Position numbers and translations under genes: made by a program. Shown piece by piece: positions 7,803 through 16,381 of a DNA stretch of 64,000 nt. This DNA comes from UBA11606 sp964504305 (lineage in GTDB: Bacteria > Actinomycetota > Acidimicrobiia > Acidimicrobiales > Aldehydirespiratoraceae): NCBI GenBank assembly GCA_964504305.1, contig CAZDEB010000001.1, forward strand, positions 496,001-560,000, read 5' to 3'. The notes under the pieces are model-generated. The model had not been told where the DNA came from, did not search any database, and worked only from the letters and a program-made list of their open reading frames with translations. Positions within the stretch are counted from its first letter, which is position 1; each line of letters begins with the position of its first letter.

Positions 7803-9902
7803 GTGCAATACCTTCGCCGTCTCGACCTGGGCCGCCTTGTTCTTCTCGCAATTGTCGTTGTCGCGACTGTGGGTGCGTTCACCAAGGATTCTTGGGACTG
7901 GATGTTCGGCGCCAACGAAGCCCAGACCCAAGGCGTCGATGCGCCGGTTATCGAAGATGTTGATCAGACAACCGAACGCTTGTATCGGATAGTTCCCGGC
8001 AACGGGTCAGAGGTTCGTTATGTCGTGAACGAGCGGCTGGCTGGCGAGGAGGCTGTGGCAGTGGGTCGCACCTCGACTGTTGGTGGCGACATCGTGATAG
8101 ATGATGCCGACCCCGCGGCCAGCCGAGTGGGTGAGGTGGTCGTAAACGTCGAAATGTTCGAGTCGGACTCGGCTTTGCGGGACAAACGCCTGCGTCACGA
8201 CTACCTCGAATCGTCTCACTGGCCCTTTGCCAGCTTTGTCACCAACTCGATCTCGGGAATCCCCGCCGAGATCGACCCCGCAAGCTCTTACCCGATCGTT
8301 TTGGATGGGATGCTCACGGTCAAGGAAACGACCTTGCCGGTGCAGTTCGCGGGCGACATAACCGTCACCGATAGTGCGGTCGAAGCCCATGTGAGCGCGC
8401 AAATCCGAGGCTCCTGGTTCGACGTGGGCCCGATCAATATTGCTCGCCTTGCTCACACCGACGACGAACTCACCCTCGAGTTCGACCTTGTCGCCGATCG
8501 GGTGTCGCTCGACGATGCGGGCCAGTCAACGGGTGATCTCGATTCGCAACTGTTGGTGCCCGAGGTCGCAACGGGAGCATTCGCCCAGAATGTGCTGCCG
8601 ATCTTGGAGAACCGTTGTGTGAGTTGTCATAGTGCCAACGGTCCGGGCTGGAGCACGTTGGCTCTCGACACCGTGGGCGATGCGGCAGCCATCGCCAACG
8701 ACATCGCCCTGGTCACCGGTGCGGGTTACATGCCGCCGTGGTCACCGTCGGAGTCCAGCCCCGCCTTTCACAACGACTGGTCGCTGGACCAAACCGAACT
8801 CGACGCGTTGGCGACGTGGGCCGGCGATGGCGGCGGGATCGACGTAGCCCCCGACACTGCGCTGGTGGCGCGAAACCAGTTGGTGAACCCGATCGAGCGA
8901 GACCAAGAGATCCACGCGTCGGCTGCCTACGTTGGTTCTGTCGACCAGCCTGATGATTATCGGTGTCAGGTGTACGAGGTTGATGATCCCGAAGGCGACG
9001 GCACTTGGGTCAAGGGGTTCGCGTTCGAACCAGACAAGAGCGAGGTTGTCCATCACTCGATCGTCTACCGCGCACCCAAGCAAGCGTGGGCCGAGGTCGA
9101 AGCTCTCGACGGGTCCGACGGCAAGCCGGGCTGGACCTGTTTCGGCGGGGCGAACATGGCCACGCCGGGCGTTTATTCGGTTCTTGGCTGGGCTCCTGGT
9201 ATGCAGCCGACTTTGTATCCGCAAGGAGTCGGCACGTTCCTCGAGCCGGGAGATTTCCTGATCAACCAGATCCACTACCACTTCGATCACGAAACTCCCG
9301 CCGACAACTCGGGCATCGTCCTCGACGTCGCCGAAAGCGACGAGATCAGTGCTGGGATGCGATCCATCGAGTCGTCCACTTATCTCACTCCGGCCGAGAT
9401 GCCGTGCACTGCCGAAGAGGCGGTCGATGCCCCGCTGTGTGATCGCGATGCAGTACTACGCGACCTTGCTTCCAAATACGGACGCGGCGTGGCCGGTATC
9501 CCAGGAGCACTCATTGGCCAGTGCGGTGGGACCGTTGACGACTACGACGACCTGGTCGGCACGGTGGCTCACAGTTCGTGTGACTTGGCCGCTCGCGACT
9601 ACGGCACGGTGTTCTCTGTGCTTGGTCATATGCACGAGTTCGGGGCCGCCTACCGCATGACGCTCAATCCCGATACGCCCCAGGAGCGGGTCCTTCTCGA
9701 TATCCCTACGTGGAGTTTCGAGTGGCAATTGGCTTATCAACCAGTCGAAGAGATTCGCATCGAGCGGGGCGACGTGGTCCGGTTCGAGTGCACTTGGGAC
9801 CGCTCGTTGATGTACATGCCCGAGCCCCGATACGTCACCTGGGCTTATGGCACCGTCGACGAGATGTGCTTCTCGAGCATCCGAGTGGTGCCCGACAAGT
9901 AG
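7803..9902 (+). CDS. Secreted YceI / cytochrome c / copper monooxygenase-like fusion protein
   Basis: This is a 699-aa membrane-anchored extracytoplasmic protein with three recognisable parts. After an N-terminal helix (LVLLAIVVVATVGAF), residues about 55-240 look like a YceI lipocalin-type domain (YLESSHWPFASFVT). Residues about 260-350 form a mono-heme cytochrome c-like domain with the CXXCH motif ENRCVSCHSANG and the possible distal region GYMPPW. Residues about 370-699 resemble the copper type II ascorbate-dependent monooxygenase fold, with His pairs VVHHS (about 417), NQIHYHFDH (about 490) and LGHMHEFG (about 609). The heme domain would need the adjacent ccm system. The substrate is unknown; isoprenoid or amide hydroxylation cannot be told from sequence. 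Confidence 0.8.
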   Translation: MQYLRRLDLGRLVLLAIVVVATVGAFTKDSWDWMFGANEAQTQGVDAPVIEDVDQTTERLYRIVPGNGSEVRYVVNERLAGEEAVAVGRTSTVGGDIVIDDADPAASRVGEVVVNVEMFESDSALRDKRLRHDYLESSHWPFASFVTNSISGIPAEIDPASSYPIVLDGMLTVKETTLPVQFAGDITVTDSAVEAHVSAQIRGSWFDVGPINIARLAHTDDELTLEFDLVADRVSLDDAGQSTGDLDSQLLVPEVATGAFAQNVLPILENRCVSCHSANGPGWSTLALDTVGDAAAIANDIALVTGAGYMPPWSPSESSPAFHNDWSLDQTELDALATWAGDGGGIDVAPDTALVARNQLVNPIERDQEIHASAAYVGSVDQPDDYRCQVYEVDDPEGDGTWVKGFAFEPDKSEVVHHSIVYRAPKQAWAEVEALDGSDGKPGWTCFGGANMATPGVYSVLGWAPGMQPTLYPQGVGTFLEPGDFLINQIHYHFDHETPADNSGIVLDVAESDEISAGMRSIESSTYLTPAEMPCTAEEAVDAPLCDRDAVLRDLASKYGRGVAGIPGALIGQCGGTVDDYDDLVGTVAHSSCDLAARDYGTVFSVLGHMHEFGAAYRMTLNPDTPQERVLLDIPTWSFEWQLAYQPVEEIRIERGDVVRFECTWDRSLMYMPEPRYVTWAYGTVDEMCFSSIRVVPDK

Positions 9903-9926
9903 CGGGTGGCCGACTACTGATCGGCG

Positions 9927-10889
9927 TCAGGCGGCGTTGAGCTTGTCGTAGCCGGCGCGGACGAAATCGAGCACCACTTGATATGGATCGGGGCTGCTGA
10001 CGATGTCGGAGTACGGAAGCGACGCTCCGTTGAAGTTCTGCTCGTTCCAGTAGGGATCGCTGCGGTCGACGTCACCCCACGCTCCTACATACACGTAAGG
10101 CTCGTCGTGGGCGTCGTCGCCGGGTGACATGCCGTAGGTGGCCCGTCCGTTGGTTTCGGCGTTGCCGACGGCGAGCGCCGGATCGAAATGGCCCGGCCAT
10201 AGCTGGACACGTTCGGGATCGAAGGCGTCGGGAGTGGCCCGAAGTTCTTCCAGCACCGCCCATGCCAGCCCGTACCACTGGCCGAGGAACTCGCCCGCTT
10301 CGGGTGTGACCGCGAGCGGTTCGTCAAGGTCGCCCAAAGGCGGGGAGTCGTGCTCGGCGGCTTCGGTTGTGGGAGCGATCCCGACAAACTCGGCCGCGGC
10401 GCGCAGCGTGGTTATTGGAGTGTCGACGACCCGATCGCCGTGTTGGTGAACAAGTTCTGCCCCCTCGACACGGACCTGCTCGTCATCACCGAAGAACGGG
10501 GTGCCGAACCCGCGGTGGGTGTAGCGCAAGCCGAACTTGCCGTTGGCTGATCGCCGAGCTTCCGCGACAACGCTGTAGGCAAGGCGGTGAAACGCGTTGC
10601 GCGCCGCGGGATAGTTGCGGGGCACCGCGGGCAGAGGACCTCGGTTGGCTAGCCAATGAGTTCGGGCAAAGCCGGCAAGGTCGGGACGGTCGCGAATCAG
10701 TTCTTCCCAGCTTTGCGTACCTGCGGTGGTGGGGGTAACGGCGTCGGCATCGGCACCGGGACTGGCCGGGTCGTCGGCGAAGAACGGTGCTTCGTCTACC
10801 GCTGGACGCGACGGTTCGAGTACCCGCACGGTGTAGTTGTTGCCCACGAGTGCCGCGGCATCGGTTTGGGGGTTATGCGCTAGTGCCAT
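9927..10889 (-). CDS. Conserved hypothetical protein
   Basis: This 320-aa soluble protein has no signal peptide or membrane segment and belongs to no family I can name with confidence. Visible features are a Pro/Ala-rich N-terminal third, a FGLRYTHRGFGTPFFGDDEQVRVEG segment and a Trp/His-rich segment (PERVQLWPGHFDPAL). The acidic C-terminal part is DPYWNEQNFNGASL. A good Shine-Dalgarno (GAGGAAG) lies about 5 nt before the ATG. It is convergent with the preceding gene and divergent from the DUF3179 lipoprotein. Confidence 0.75.
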   Translation of the reverse strand: MALAHNPQTDAAALVGNNYTVRVLEPSRPAVDEAPFFADDPASPGADADAVTPTTAGTQSWEELIRDRPDLAGFARTHWLANRGPLPAVPRNYPAARNAFHRLAYSVVAEARRSANGKFGLRYTHRGFGTPFFGDDEQVRVEGAELVHQHGDRVVDTPITTLRAAAEFVGIAPTTEAAEHDSPPLGDLDEPLAVTPEAGEFLGQWYGLAWAVLEELRATPDAFDPERVQLWPGHFDPALAVGNAETNGRATYGMSPGDDAHDEPYVYVGAWGDVDRSDPYWNEQNFNGASLPYSDIVSSPDPYQVVLDFVRAGYDKLNAA

Positions 10890-11013
10890 TCGACTTCCTC
10901 TTGGCTGGCCGGCTGACCGGCTGGCTGGGTAGCTGGATTGTCTTCAGTACAACACTCGACAGGCGGCCAACATTCCGCGGGAAGCTCCGTGACACCCGCC
11001 GGGTTGCAATGGC

Positions 11014-12318
11014 GTGTCCCGCGTACAGTTTCTTGCCCTCATAGTAGCGTTTGGCGTCTTGGTGACGGCCTGTTCAGGCTCATCCTCGTCGACCGTCGGT
11101 CCCGCCGAGGCCGCCGACTCCAGCGACCAACCGGCCACCTCCAGTGTCGACGCCGAAGCCACCTTTCGGGGTTCGACCGGCTCGGACAGCAGCAGCCTTG
11201 CGGCACTCGATCCCGACGCTGATGCCTCGGTATTTTCGATGCCGCGAATCGAATCGACGGCTCGCGAGGATGTCCCGTCGGCGCTGCGGGGTAACCGCCA
11301 AGACGCTTCGTTCCCCGACCCGCTGATACCGCTCGATCGCATTCGGTCGGGCGGCCCACCCCCTGACGGCATTCCCCCGATTGACGAGCCCGACTTTCAG
11401 AACGCGGCTGCGGTCACATGGCTTACCGGCGTTGAGCCGGTAATCGTGCTGGAGATCAACGGCGATGCCCGGGCCTACCCGATCCAGATCCTGACATGGC
11501 ACGAGATTGTCAATGATGCGGTCGGCGGTGTGCCGGTAACCGTTGCTTATTGCCCGCTCTGCAACTCGGCGTTGGCCTATGACCGTCGCGTCGGCGAGCG
11601 AATTCTCGACTTCGGCACGTCGGGCGAGCTGTTCAACTCGTCGTTGGTGATGTATGACCGCCAGACCGAATCGCTGTGGACCCACTTTGATGGCAACGCG
11701 GTAGTCGGAGCGCTCACCGGTCAGAAACTCGACACCTTCTCGATTCAGACAACCTCGTGGCAAAATTTCCGTGATGCCCACCCTGACGGTTTGGTGATGA
11801 GTCGAGTTACTGGCTTCAGCCGTGACTACGGGCGTAATCCATACATGGGTTACGACAATCCCGAGGGGGTGCCGTTCTTGTTCGATGGCGAGTACGACCC
11901 GCGACTTTTGCCGAAGGATCGGGTAATTGTTGTTCGTGACGACACCGAACCGGCCGTGGTCGTACCGCTCGATCAGGCCTTTGCGGCCGGGGCGTTGGTA
12001 TTTGACGCTTTCGGCCGCGAGCTTGTAGCGCTGGTAGAGCCGGGCACGGCCAGCCCGTTGTCTGGGCAAACCGTCGAACTTGGTTACGACCAAGGCGCGT
12101 CGGGGGTGTTTGTAAACGAGCTCGACGGGGCGAGCTTGGCTCTGAGCCGAACGGCTGATGGTTTCGTCGACGACAACAGCGGGACCGCTTTCGACATCTT
12201 TGGAGTGGCCACCGACGGATCGGACGCTCGTCTCGAAGCCGTCGAACACCTCGATACGTTCTGGTTCGCGATCGCGGCATTCGAACCCGATGCCACCATT
12301 CTGGGGATCGACGGCTGA
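11014..12318 (+). CDS. DUF3179 domain lipoprotein
   Basis: This 434-aa predicted lipoprotein has lipobox L16-VTA-C20. The bulk is a DUF3179 domain with its hallmark YCPLCNSALAYDRRVG followed by FGTSGELFNSSLVMYDRQT and SLWTHFDG. The paired cysteines (CPLC) suggest metal or redox chemistry, but the family has no established function. The GTG start is chosen because it directly precedes the hydrophobic signal region. Its position near an extracytoplasmic cytochrome/copper protein may be coincidental. Confidence 0.88.
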   Translation: MSRVQFLALIVAFGVLVTACSGSSSSTVGPAEAADSSDQPATSSVDAEATFRGSTGSDSSSLAALDPDADASVFSMPRIESTAREDVPSALRGNRQDASFPDPLIPLDRIRSGGPPPDGIPPIDEPDFQNAAAVTWLTGVEPVIVLEINGDARAYPIQILTWHEIVNDAVGGVPVTVAYCPLCNSALAYDRRVGERILDFGTSGELFNSSLVMYDRQTESLWTHFDGNAVVGALTGQKLDTFSIQTTSWQNFRDAHPDGLVMSRVTGFSRDYGRNPYMGYDNPEGVPFLFDGEYDPRLLPKDRVIVVRDDTEPAVVVPLDQAFAAGALVFDAFGRELVALVEPGTASPLSGQTVELGYDQGASGVFVNELDGASLALSRTADGFVDDNSGTAFDIFGVATDGSDARLEAVEHLDTFWFAIAAFEPDATILGIDG

Positions 12319-12392
12319 TCACCGATTGTCGCTTCACAACCAAAACTTGTGATTGTCGGGAACAACACAGTCCGAAGCGGAGTTGTCTTGGT

Positions 12393-13079
12393 ATGGCAAC
12401 GACAGAGGCCCCATCTACCGAACTCGTCAATTGGCTCGGCACCTACCTGGGTCGGGGCGACCTCGCACCGATGTCGTGTGACGACCTCGAGGAGCTCGCT
12501 TCGCATCTTCAAGAGCACCCGTTTGCCGGCGGAACGTCGGTCTACGCCCAAGACGAGCTGCCGAGCCGGGTCTACATCCTGCACAGCGGCACGGTCGAAT
12601 TGACTCGCGAACTGGGCTCGCGGCGAGTGGTGGTGCAGCTACTCAAGCCGGGATGCGTTTTCGGCGATATCCCCCTGTTCTTGCGGTCGGGCGAACCCAC
12701 CAGCGCTCGCGCCGTGGAGGACAGCACCGTTCTGTCGATCGATTCGCTCACACTTTTCAGCCTGCTCGGAAAACGCCCGATGCTGGCCCGTCGTTGGCTT
12801 GTATCGGTGGCTCAACGGATGGCCGATATGCAGGATCGGGTCAGCGATTTACTGGCCGGGAGCCTCGATTCACAGGTCGCGTCGTGGGTGCTGAGAGAGG
12901 CCGGCGACGACGGTGTAACCGTCAGTCAACAAACCCTGGCGCGGTTGCTTGGCGCTCGACGCACAAGCGTCAACCAGTCGCTGCGACGCCTCGAGTCGCA
13001 ACGGTTGGTCGAGACGGGCTATCGGCGGATTTCTGTGCTCGACCGTGTGCGTTTAGCCGACGCGGTCAGGGGCGCATAG
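12393..13079 (+). CDS. Crp/Fnr-family transcriptional regulator
   Basis: This is a 228-aa one-component regulator. Residues about 35-150 form a cyclic-nucleotide-binding-type beta-barrel (PGCVFGDIPLFLRSGEPTSARA, which resembles the phosphate-binding cassette with GE...SAR). Residues about 175-207 form the winged helix (SQQTLARLLGARRTSVNQSL, with R-T-S-V in the recognition helix). No N-terminal Cys cluster is present, so it is not an Fnr-type oxygen sensor. The effector and targets are unknown. It stands alone between a lipoprotein gene and a convergent phosphatase gene. Confidence 0.9.
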   Translation: MATTEAPSTELVNWLGTYLGRGDLAPMSCDDLEELASHLQEHPFAGGTSVYAQDELPSRVYILHSGTVELTRELGSRRVVVQLLKPGCVFGDIPLFLRSGEPTSARAVEDSTVLSIDSLTLFSLLGKRPMLARRWLVSVAQRMADMQDRVSDLLAGSLDSQVASWVLREAGDDGVTVSQQTLARLLGARRTSVNQSLRRLESQRLVETGYRRISVLDRVRLADAVRGA

Positions 13080-13084
13080 AGGCG

Positions 13085-13549
13085 CTAGGGGCGAGCGGTG
13101 TAGACACCGCGCACGATGTCGCGGCCCCGCGTTTCCAGCGACCAGATCGAGCCCTTCTCGCAGCCCCGCCCTCCGACAACAGCCATGCCTTCTCGAAGTA
13201 GCCGGTTGAGAACTTCGGGGATCAGATCTCCGTGGCTGCACAAAATGAGGTCATCAGGTTTTGCGGCTTCGCAACGCAGTAGCTCGACGAGGTCGATAGA
13301 AGCGGCGCCTTCGGTCAACTCTCGTTTGGGAACAACTTCGAGCCCGTGGGCCTCGGCGAGGGGACTTACGGTTTCGATACAGCGGACCGCGAGCGACGAC
13401 CACACCGCAATAAGCGGATGGCCGGCGAACCAAGTCGCCAGCGCCGTGGCTTGGTCGCGGCCAGCTGCGGTTAGGGATCGGTCGAGGTCATCGCCACCGA
13501 ACGGGTCGCGCATACCTGCCTCAGCATGCCTCACCAGATGAAGAACCAC
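13085..13549 (-). CDS. SixA-like histidine phosphatase
   Basis: This 154-aa histidine phosphatase superfamily protein starts with the catalytic motif LVRHAEAG (nucleophile His8) and carries the second conserved His in LCSHGDLIPE. The small size and single-domain layout resemble phosphohistidine phosphatase SixA and related small phosphatases. The GTG start is the only one that keeps the RHG motif at the N-terminus. The physiological substrate cannot be inferred. It is convergent with the Crp-type regulator, with a 5-bp gap. Confidence 0.85.
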   Translation of the reverse strand: MVLHLVRHAEAGMRDPFGGDDLDRSLTAAGRDQATALATWFAGHPLIAVWSSLAVRCIETVSPLAEAHGLEVVPKRELTEGAASIDLVELLRCEAAKPDDLILCSHGDLIPEVLNRLLREGMAVVGGRGCEKGSIWSLETRGRDIVRGVYTARP

Positions 13550-13653
13550 CGACGCACGTTACCGGAGCGGTATTTCGACGCCACGACCAGGAGTCGGTCG
13601 CGATTGTGATTGGGCCGTACGACCCATACCGCGCGGCCGTAGGGCACGAGACA

Positions 13654-14205
13654 ATGGTCTCAATGACGCAGTCGAGACACACCGTGGTCGTAGTTGCCTC
13701 TGACGCCGCGCTGATTGCCCAGGTAGTTGAGGCCGCGGGCTTTGAGATCGTAGGAACCGCCGCGAATCTCATGAACGGCGAGCACCTCGTCGAGTTGCTT
13801 CAACCAGAGTTCGTGGTCGTCAACTCGGATCTGCCCGGATATTTCGGATCGTCGTGCCTCGTGGGTTTGCAAAATCTAAGCCTCGGTTCTCGGTTCGTGT
13901 TGGTAACCGACGAACACCCGCTTCCGGCCGAGACGGGGGAGTTCGGAACGTTCGCGGTAGTCCAGCATGACCGTCTCGACGACCTCTCCTCGAAGCTCCG
14001 CCTCGTCGATGACTGGTTGCAAACTCATCCCGACAAAAACGTCGGGCGCCCCGATCGACGCTGCGGAGGCGACCGCCGACTGATAGCGAGGTGGTCGAAC
14101 GTCGGCTGGGAACGGCGCCGCAAAAATCGTCGGGGCCGAGCGCAGGTCATCGGTGAGACGGAGCCCTACAGGGTTACGTGGGTGACGCAGACTTCGTCGC
14201 CCTGA
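13654..14205 (+). CDS. Receiver-like domain protein with Arg-rich tail
   Basis: This 183-aa protein begins as a response-regulator receiver fold (TVVVVASDAALIAQVVEAAG, then EFVVVNSDLP where the phospho-acceptor strand ends, and RFVLVTDEHP). The classical DD pair and the Lys are not clearly present, so phosphorylation is doubtful. The C-terminus has a basic DRRCGGDRR...ERRRKNRRG motif also seen in some actinobacterial receiver and PilZ-like proteins. Start choice is uncertain (ATG 13654 or 13663; an upstream in-frame start exists at 13606). The last 40 bp overlap the convergent SufR-like gene. Confidence 0.65.
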   Translation: MVSMTQSRHTVVVVASDAALIAQVVEAAGFEIVGTAANLMNGEHLVELLQPEFVVVNSDLPGYFGSSCLVGLQNLSLGSRFVLVTDEHPLPAETGEFGTFAVVQHDRLDDLSSKLRLVDDWLQTHPDKNVGRPDRRCGGDRRLIARWSNVGWERRRKNRRGRAQVIGETEPYRVTWVTQTSSP

Positions 14206-14897
14206 GGACGAGACGAAGCAGTATCGGCCGCGGTGGGCCCATATAGGTTTGCGAGCATGCCGCGCACGATGCCCCGGTCGACCGCGCAGATCACGGGATG
14301 TTCGACAACGGCATCACCAAACGGACAATTTTCGGCAACGATCTGGAGGTTTTCGCCGGCGCCGTGCTCGGCGCGTGCCGCGAACCCATGAGCGGACAGG
14401 GCATCGGCGACTGCGTGCAGCGCGCCTTGAAAGGACCGGTGCGTTTCGCCTGGTTCGATTGACTCGGCCATGGCTCGGCCGTATTCGAGGCCAACTTCTT
14501 CGGCCATTTGCTCAGCAACGGCGGGTGACAGCAAAGCAAGGGCTCGGCCGAGTAAAGCCACCAAGATGTCGTCATGTCGCACCGCGACGTTGAGATGAAC
14601 CTGGGGCTCGCTGGCCCGGTAACGCTTGGATGGCCGGCCAACTCCACCCGAGGATTTGGCGGTATCCACCTCGAGATATCCGCCGCTGGCCAACTTGTCG
14701 AGATGATGGCGCGCCACGTTGGCGTGAAGATCAAAGCGTTTGGCGCACTCGCCCGCGGTGACCGATTCGTGGGCATGAACGAAGAGGAAAATCTCGCGAC
14801 GGGTGGGGTCGCCGAACGCCGAAGTAATCGCCGTGACCGCGGAAGCGAACTCGGTGGGGCTCAGGTCTTGGGTCGCAGTGCGGGAGGGGCCATCCAC
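14166..14897 (-). CDS. SufR-like winged-helix regulator with C-terminal cysteines
   Basis: This 243-aa regulator has a winged-helix domain in the first 100 residues (DPTRREIFLFVHAHE, RFDLHANVARHHLDKL and the wing GVGRPSKRYR). The C-terminal half holds three cysteines in the spacing expected for an Fe-S ligand set (ENCPFGD, VICAVD and DEVCVTH). This matches the SufR group, which senses Fe-S cluster status and represses suf genes. It is divergent from an Mrp/ApbC Fe-S carrier gene across 80 bp, which supports an Fe-S homeostasis role. No suf operon is in the window. Confidence 0.8.
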   Translation of the reverse strand: MDGPSRTATQDLSPTEFASAVTAITSAFGDPTRREIFLFVHAHESVTAGECAKRFDLHANVARHHLDKLASGGYLEVDTAKSSGGVGRPSKRYRASEPQVHLNVAVRHDDILVALLGRALALLSPAVAEQMAEEVGLEYGRAMAESIEPGETHRSFQGALHAVADALSAHGFAARAEHGAGENLQIVAENCPFGDAVVEHPVICAVDRGIVRGMLANLYGPTAADTASSRPQGDEVCVTHVTL

Positions 14898-14977
14898 GCC
14901 GGTATTGTACCTACCGCTATAGGGGAAATTCAGTTCTCCCTGTCTCTACCGGATCTATACGTTGTGTTGGAGCTCAT
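14898..14977. promoter_or_regulatory. Divergent promoter region, SufR-like gene and mrp
   Basis: This 80-bp intergenic region is AT-richer than its flanks. On the minus strand a TACAAT -10-like hexamer is visible near 14905. On the plus strand TATACG lies shortly before the mrp ATG. The central stretch CCTACCGCTATAGG is an imperfect palindrome and a candidate operator. No experimentally known SufR site is recognised. Confidence 0.4.
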
Positions 14978-16117
14978 ATGACAGTCACTGAACTAGAGGT
15001 GATCGATGCCCTTCGGCCGGTGCAAGATCCCGAACTTCATCGAAGCATCGTCGACCTCGGCATGGTTCGCTCGACCGTCATCGACGGTGGGCACGTCGAG
15101 GTCGGGATCGACCTCACCATCTCTGGATGCCCCCTTCGTAACCAGATTCAAACCGAGGTGACCGAAGCCGTAACGGCCCTCGACGCCGTCAACCTGGTAA
15201 CCATCGACTTCGGTGTCATGAACGACGAGCAGCGAGCCGCCGTGCGTCAGCTTGTTCATGGCGATCCGGCGGCTACGGCTGGCTCACAGTCCGCCCACGG
15301 ACATGCCGAGGGACGCGAAATCCCGTTCGCTCAGGCCGGTAACCGCACCCGGACAATGCTGATCGCGTCGGGCAAGGGTGGTGTTGGCAAATCGTCGGTT
15401 ACCGCCAACTTGGCCATCGCGCTGGCCCAGCTGGGTCACTCTGTTGCGGTGATCGACGCCGACGTATGGGGTTTTTCGATACCACGGATGCTTGGCGTTG
15501 AGCACGCCCCCACGGTCATCGACGACATGATCGTGCCGCCCAACACTCATGGCGTGCGGTGCATCTCGATGGGCTTTTTCGCCAAAGAGGACCAGCCGGT
15601 TATCTGGCGAGGGCCGATGCTTCACAAAGCGCTCGAGCAGTTCCTCACCGACGTCTACTGGGACGAACCCGATTTTTTGCTCATCGATCTTCCGCCTGGC
15701 ACCGGCGACATTTCGTTGTCGCTCGCTCAGTTCTTGCCGCGAAGCGAAGCATTTGTGGTCACCACGCCCAATCCCGCGGCACAAAAGGTCGCCCAGCGGT
15801 CGGCGTTCATGTTTCAACAGGTGAACATCGAGGTCAAAGGCGTGATCGAGAATATGTCGTGGTTCACCGGAGACGACGGCACCCGCTACCCGCTGTTTGG
15901 CTCGGGCGGAGGTAAAGATCTGGCCGAGCGCCTCGAGGTCGACCTGATCGCGCAGATCCCAATGACCATTGCGATGCGAGAAGGCTCAGACCATGGCCAG
16001 CCAATTGTTGCCGTCGATCCCAAGAATGAGTCATCCATTGCCTTTGCCGAGATGGCACAGTGGGTCACTTCGCACGCGCCAAGCAAGCGCTCGCACCCCG
16101 AACTAAAGATCATCTGA
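14978..16117 (+). CDS. mrp: Mrp/ApbC family Fe-S cluster carrier ATPase
   Basis: This 379-aa P-loop protein delivers or scaffolds Fe-S clusters. Residues 1-85 are a MIP18/DUF59 domain (ALRPVQDPELHRSIVDLGMV and the conserved SGCPL). The ATPase begins near residue 130 with the deviant Walker A SGKGGVGKSS and has LLIDLPPGTGD as Walker B. The usual C-terminal CxxC of NBP35-type proteins is not obvious here. It is divergent from the SufR-like regulator and upstream of the DUF3107 gene (12-bp gap). Confidence 0.93.
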   Translation: MTVTELEVIDALRPVQDPELHRSIVDLGMVRSTVIDGGHVEVGIDLTISGCPLRNQIQTEVTEAVTALDAVNLVTIDFGVMNDEQRAAVRQLVHGDPAATAGSQSAHGHAEGREIPFAQAGNRTRTMLIASGKGGVGKSSVTANLAIALAQLGHSVAVIDADVWGFSIPRMLGVEHAPTVIDDMIVPPNTHGVRCISMGFFAKEDQPVIWRGPMLHKALEQFLTDVYWDEPDFLLIDLPPGTGDISLSLAQFLPRSEAFVVTTPNPAAQKVAQRSAFMFQQVNIEVKGVIENMSWFTGDDGTRYPLFGSGGGKDLAERLEVDLIAQIPMTIAMREGSDHGQPIVAVDPKNESSIAFAEMAQWVTSHAPSKRSHPELKII

Positions 16118-16129
16118 TAGGAGCACTTC

Positions 16130-16360
16130 GTGGACATCCGAATTGGCGTCACCGACAACCCGCGCGAAATAGCAATCCAACTAGCCGACGACACCGATCG
16201 TGACGCCATCAAGGCGCAGATCGAGTCGACGCTGGCCGGCGACACGGCCGTGCTCTGGTTGACCGACGACAAGGGCAAGGACGTGGCGATCGCCGGGACG
16301 CGGATCGCGTTCGTCGAGATTGGTCCCGAAGGCAGCCAAAGTCCGATCGGCTTCGGCTGA
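16130..16360 (+). CDS. DUF3107 family protein
   Basis: This 76-aa actinobacterial protein matches the DUF3107 pattern (RIGVTDNPREIAIQLADD at the N-terminus, then VGFG-type ending SPIGFG). A Shine-Dalgarno AGGAG lies 7 nt before the GTG. Function is unknown. It follows mrp closely and probably shares its transcript. Confidence 0.88.
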   Translation: MDIRIGVTDNPREIAIQLADDTDRDAIKAQIESTLAGDTAVLWLTDDKGKDVAIAGTRIAFVEIGPEGSQSPIGFG

Positions 16361-16381
16361 TCGCCGACCGGTCAGCTCGTT

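Noticed and set aside
11080..12249. 389-codon minus-strand frame opposite the DUF3179 gene
   Set aside because: Antisense shadow; the plus-strand frame has a lipobox and a full DUF3179 domain.
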